A stretch of DNA of 15,899 bases, from assembly GCA_937904535.1 (NCBI GenBank), contig CALELC010000065.1, positions 1 through 15,899 of the forward strand. Direction: 5' to 3'. Below are positions 14,220 through 15,899 of the stretch, in pieces. The translations under genes were made by a program, and so were the position numbers. Under the pieces are notes generated by a model. The model did not search any database. It saw nothing but the letters and a program-made list of their open reading frames with translations, and was not told the origin of the DNA. The stretch's first letter is position 1. Every line of letters starts with the position of its first letter. This stretch comes from an uncultured Planctomycetaceae bacterium. GTDB taxonomy: Bacteria > Planctomycetota > Planctomycetia > Pirellulales > Pirellulaceae.

Positions 14220-14684
14220 TCAGCGCGGCGCTGTCACAACGCCACTGCGAGATTGACTACGCAACTGATCGGCACGCATCAGCACGTCCTCGGTCGGTTC
14301 GAGCGTCTGCGGAACCAACTCGACATCGATGATCCGCTCGTCACGGATTTCCCACGGGACCAACGTCTCTGCAACAAAATCGATTCCCGGCCATTGGTAC
14401 CATGGCGGAGCGATCCGCCGCCGAATCGTCTCCGTGCGGTAACCGTCTTTCTCGATGCGGATCTCCCGCGTTCCATAATAGGTGAACGAGCTTGCCGCGG
14501 GCGACGTACCGATCACTTGGTTGTCGACCGAAACCACTGCGCCCGGCGGACTGGTCCGCACCGCCAGGCGGCGACGAACACAGCCGTTGCTCGCCAAAAG
14601 CACGCAGACCCCGAATACCACGACGCTGCGGCGGCCTGCCCAGGTCTTCCCGAGCAGACGATACTGGCGACGATCTTGATTCAT
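14220..14684 (-). CDS. PEGA-domain lipoprotein
   Basis: A 154-residue probable lipoprotein. The N-terminus has a basic segment (RRQYRLLGKTWAGRR) and a hydrophobic core (about 21-31), then LLASNGC. Cys35 is a likely lipidation site, although Ser-Asn-Gly before the Cys is a loose lipobox. The PEGA domain (about 40-88) has VRTSPPGAVVSVDNQVIGTSP and IEKDGYRTET. A Trp/Pro-rich extension follows (about 90-117, PPWYQWPGIDF and LVPWEIRDER) that I associate with planctomycete PEGA proteins. The ATG at 14684 was chosen because GGAG (14691-14694 on this strand) precedes it by 6 nt. An ATG at 14696 and a GTG at 14702 are in frame but worse placed. PEGA domains are surface or envelope modules of unclear ligand. 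The gene is convergent with the MCE gene and divergent from apbE, so no operon partner is seen. Confidence 0.82.
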   Translation of the reverse strand: MNQDRRQYRLLGKTWAGRRSVVVFGVCVLLASNGCVRRRLAVRTSPPGAVVSVDNQVIGTSPAASSFTYYGTREIRIEKDGYRTETIRRRIAPPWYQWPGIDFVAETLVPWEIRDERIIDVELVPQTLEPTEDVLMRADQLRSQSRSGVVTAPR

Positions 14685-14745
14685 CGAACACTCCATAATC
14701 ACCGCAATAAAACATCTGCCGCCTCGCTCGCCAGAGGAGTTTCAC
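14685..14745. promoter_or_regulatory. Divergent promoter region between the PEGA lipoprotein and apbE genes
   Basis: These 61 bp must hold the start signals of both divergent genes. The minus side carries GGAG (14691-14694) before the lipoprotein start codon. The plus side carries AGAGGAG (14733-14739), an unusually good Shine-Dalgarno site for this window, 6 nt before the apbE GTG. The AT-rich CAATAAAACAT near 14704-14714 could contain a -10 element, but no clear -35 pairs with it, so exact promoters are not assigned. Confidence 0.4.
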
Positions 14746-15768
14746 GTGGCTGAACAAGTTGTCACCGAGGTCACCCGCCGCGCGATGGCAACCGAGTTCG
14801 GGATCGTCCTGCCTGGCGAAGACCGTGCCGCCGTCGAAACGGCCATCGACACGCTCGAAGAACTCGAACGGATCGAGGCTGAACTCAGCGTTTTTCGCCC
14901 TAGCAGCGCCATCAGTCGCATCAATGCCCTGGCGGGAAGCGAACCGGTTCGGGTCTCAGCCGATGTGATCGAAGTCCTGCAACGCGCCCAGGCGCTCTCC
15001 CGACTGAGCCACGGGGCGTTTGACGTCACCGCTGGCCCGCTCGTCGAGTGCTGGGGCTTTACCCGCCGCCGTGGCCGCAAACCGACAGCCGCTGAAATCG
15101 AAGCCGCCCGTGCACTCGTCGGCAGCGACCTGCTCACCATCGATGCTGACGCCCGCACTGTCTTCCTTCCACGAGCTGGGATGTCGCTCAATCTCGGCGG
15201 CATCGGCAAAGGCTTCGCTATCGACCGCCTCGCCTCGCGACTCACGGCCGCCGGAGTGTCCGCCTTCCTGATCCACGGAGGCCGCAGCAGCGTGCTCGCC
15301 CGCGGCTCCGACACACCGGAACCGAGCGCAGGCTGGCGCGTTGGTGTCGAGCATCCGCTGCGGCCCGGGCTGCGTCTGGGGGAGCTGCGGCTGTGCGATG
15401 CGGCCCTTGCCACCAGTGGCTCGGGCAAGCAGTTCTTTCATCACCAAGGAGTGCGGCACGGACACGTGCTCGATCCCCGACTCGGGCGACCGGCCGGCGA
15501 CATGCTGTCGCTGACGGTGCTCGCAACGACAGCCACGGATGCCGATGCCCTCGCCACCGCGTGTTTCGTTGACGGTCTGGCCCTCACCGCTCAGCGACTC
15601 ACTCGCAACTGCACCGCGGCAGCGGAAAACATCGAACCCGATTGGCCGCTCGCCGCGCTGGCTGTGGTTCCCGCCGAACGTCAGGGTGACGTGCGTCTCT
15701 TGCCACTGGGCGACTGTCAGCGGATGCGATTCGCACCGGCGGCAGTGTCTGAACCGCCTGCTGCCTAG
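14746..15768 (+). CDS. apbE: ApbE-family FAD:protein FMN transferase, apparently cytoplasmic
   Basis: ApbE enzymes use FAD and Mg2+ to attach FMN to a Thr or Ser of a target flavoprotein such as RnfG or NqrC. The 340-residue protein shows the family blocks in order: MATEFGI (14-20), the HGAFDVTAGPLVECWGF region (89-105), LNLGGIGKGFAIDR (148-161), IHGGRSSVLARG (176-187, where family members usually have NAGG followed by Asp or Ser), ATSGSGKQF (222-230), HGHVLDPRLGRP (238-249) and the metal-site TDADALATA (264-272). The GTG start is supported by AGGAG 6 nt upstream. No signal peptide or lipobox is present, unlike the classical exported lipoprotein. The C-terminal tail (about 300-340) is poorly conserved. 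No flavinylated partner is nearby, so the target is unknown. The gene ends 50 bp before a strong terminator. Confidence 0.88.
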   Translation: MAEQVVTEVTRRAMATEFGIVLPGEDRAAVETAIDTLEELERIEAELSVFRPSSAISRINALAGSEPVRVSADVIEVLQRAQALSRLSHGAFDVTAGPLVECWGFTRRRGRKPTAAEIEAARALVGSDLLTIDADARTVFLPRAGMSLNLGGIGKGFAIDRLASRLTAAGVSAFLIHGGRSSVLARGSDTPEPSAGWRVGVEHPLRPGLRLGELRLCDAALATSGSGKQFFHHQGVRHGHVLDPRLGRPAGDMLSLTVLATTATDADALATACFVDGLALTAQRLTRNCTAAAENIEPDWPLAALAVVPAERQGDVRLLPLGDCQRMRFAPAAVSEPPAA

Positions 15769-15818
15769 CGGCGCGACAAACTGCTGCTTACGCCACACAG
15801 ACGATTCGCCACGAAACG

Positions 15819-15859
15819 AAAAAAGCCTCGATCATCATGTTTGACGATCGAGGCTTTTT
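15819..15859. terminator. Bidirectional intrinsic terminator between apbE and the 5S rRNA gene
   Basis: GCCTCGATC (15825-15833) pairs perfectly with GATCGAGGC (15846-15854); two further pairs are possible beyond a mismatch. Six A precede and five T follow, so the hairpin carries a U-tract in both directions. It ends apbE on the plus strand and the 5S rRNA transcript on the minus strand. Confidence 0.9.
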
Positions 15860-15869
15860 CGTTGTGTAT

Positions 15870-15899
15870 GAACCCGGCGATACCTACTTTCGCACTGGT
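15870..15899 (-). rRNA. rrf: 5S ribosomal RNA, 3' end only (rest beyond window)
   Basis: Read on the minus strand, the last bases give GTGCGAAAGTAGGTATCGCC followed by GGGTTC. This matches the conserved bacterial 5S 3' region (GCGAGAGTAGG, then the GCC-rich 3' strand of helix I). About 30 of roughly 115 nt are in the window. The exact 3' end is uncertain by a few bases. The terminator immediately downstream on the same strand supports the call and suggests that 5S is the last gene of its rRNA transcript. Confidence 0.8.

Noticed and set aside
14253..14753. Plus-strand open frame opposite the PEGA lipoprotein gene, overlapping the apbE start.
   Set aside because: The minus-strand product has a lipobox, a PEGA domain and a Shine-Dalgarno site; the plus frame has none of these.

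Overview
The window is GC-rich, densely coded DNA that fits a planctomycete, probably of the Pirellulaceae type. This is an inference from three things: the mix of genes, a lipid-transport (Mla/MCE) operon implying an outer membrane, and a PEGA-domain lipoprotein with a C-terminal extension that I associate with planctomycetes. No rRNA long enough for a firm taxonomic call is present. No mobile element, CRISPR array or tRNA was seen.

Layout. (1) Positions 1-3426 hold the pyruvate dehydrogenase complex: the 3' two thirds of aceE (homodimeric E1; its 5' end lies outside) and a complete single-lipoyl-domain E2 (aceF). No E3 gene follows. (2) Positions 3611-9411 form a tight same-strand red/far-red light-sensing cluster: a biliverdin-producing heme oxygenase, a canonical bacteriophytochrome histidine kinase carrying the N-terminal biliverdin Cys, an Rcp1-like single-domain response regulator, and a large hybrid kinase (REC-PAS-GAF-HisKA-HATPase-REC). 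The genes overlap or are 2 bp apart. (3) A sigma-54-dependent NtrC-type response regulator (9584-11023) follows after a 172-bp spacer and may be the transcriptional output of the phosphorelay. (4) Positions 11127-14129 carry an mlaE-mlaF-MCE operon (permease, ATPase, long MCE-domain protein) for lipid transport across the envelope. (5) A PEGA lipoprotein gene on the minus strand (14220-14684) faces the MCE gene, and a divergent apbE-like FAD:protein FMN transferase gene (14746-15768) lies on the other side. (6) The right edge carries the 3' end of a 5S rRNA gene on the minus strand. It converges on apbE across a bidirectional intrinsic terminator.

How the parts work together. The heme oxygenase makes the biliverdin that the phytochrome binds. 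The phytochrome kinase probably phosphorylates the adjacent Rcp-like regulator. The hybrid kinase and the sigma-54 activator supply additional relay steps and a possible promoter output. What they control cannot be read from the window, and no convincing -24/-12 promoter was found in the spacers.

The four same-strand spacers longer than 100 bp (aceE-aceF, aceF-bphO, hybrid kinase-sigma-54 regulator, regulator-mlaE) each contain a strong GC-rich, mostly bulged hairpin without a U-tract. The gene annotation does not explain this recurring structure.
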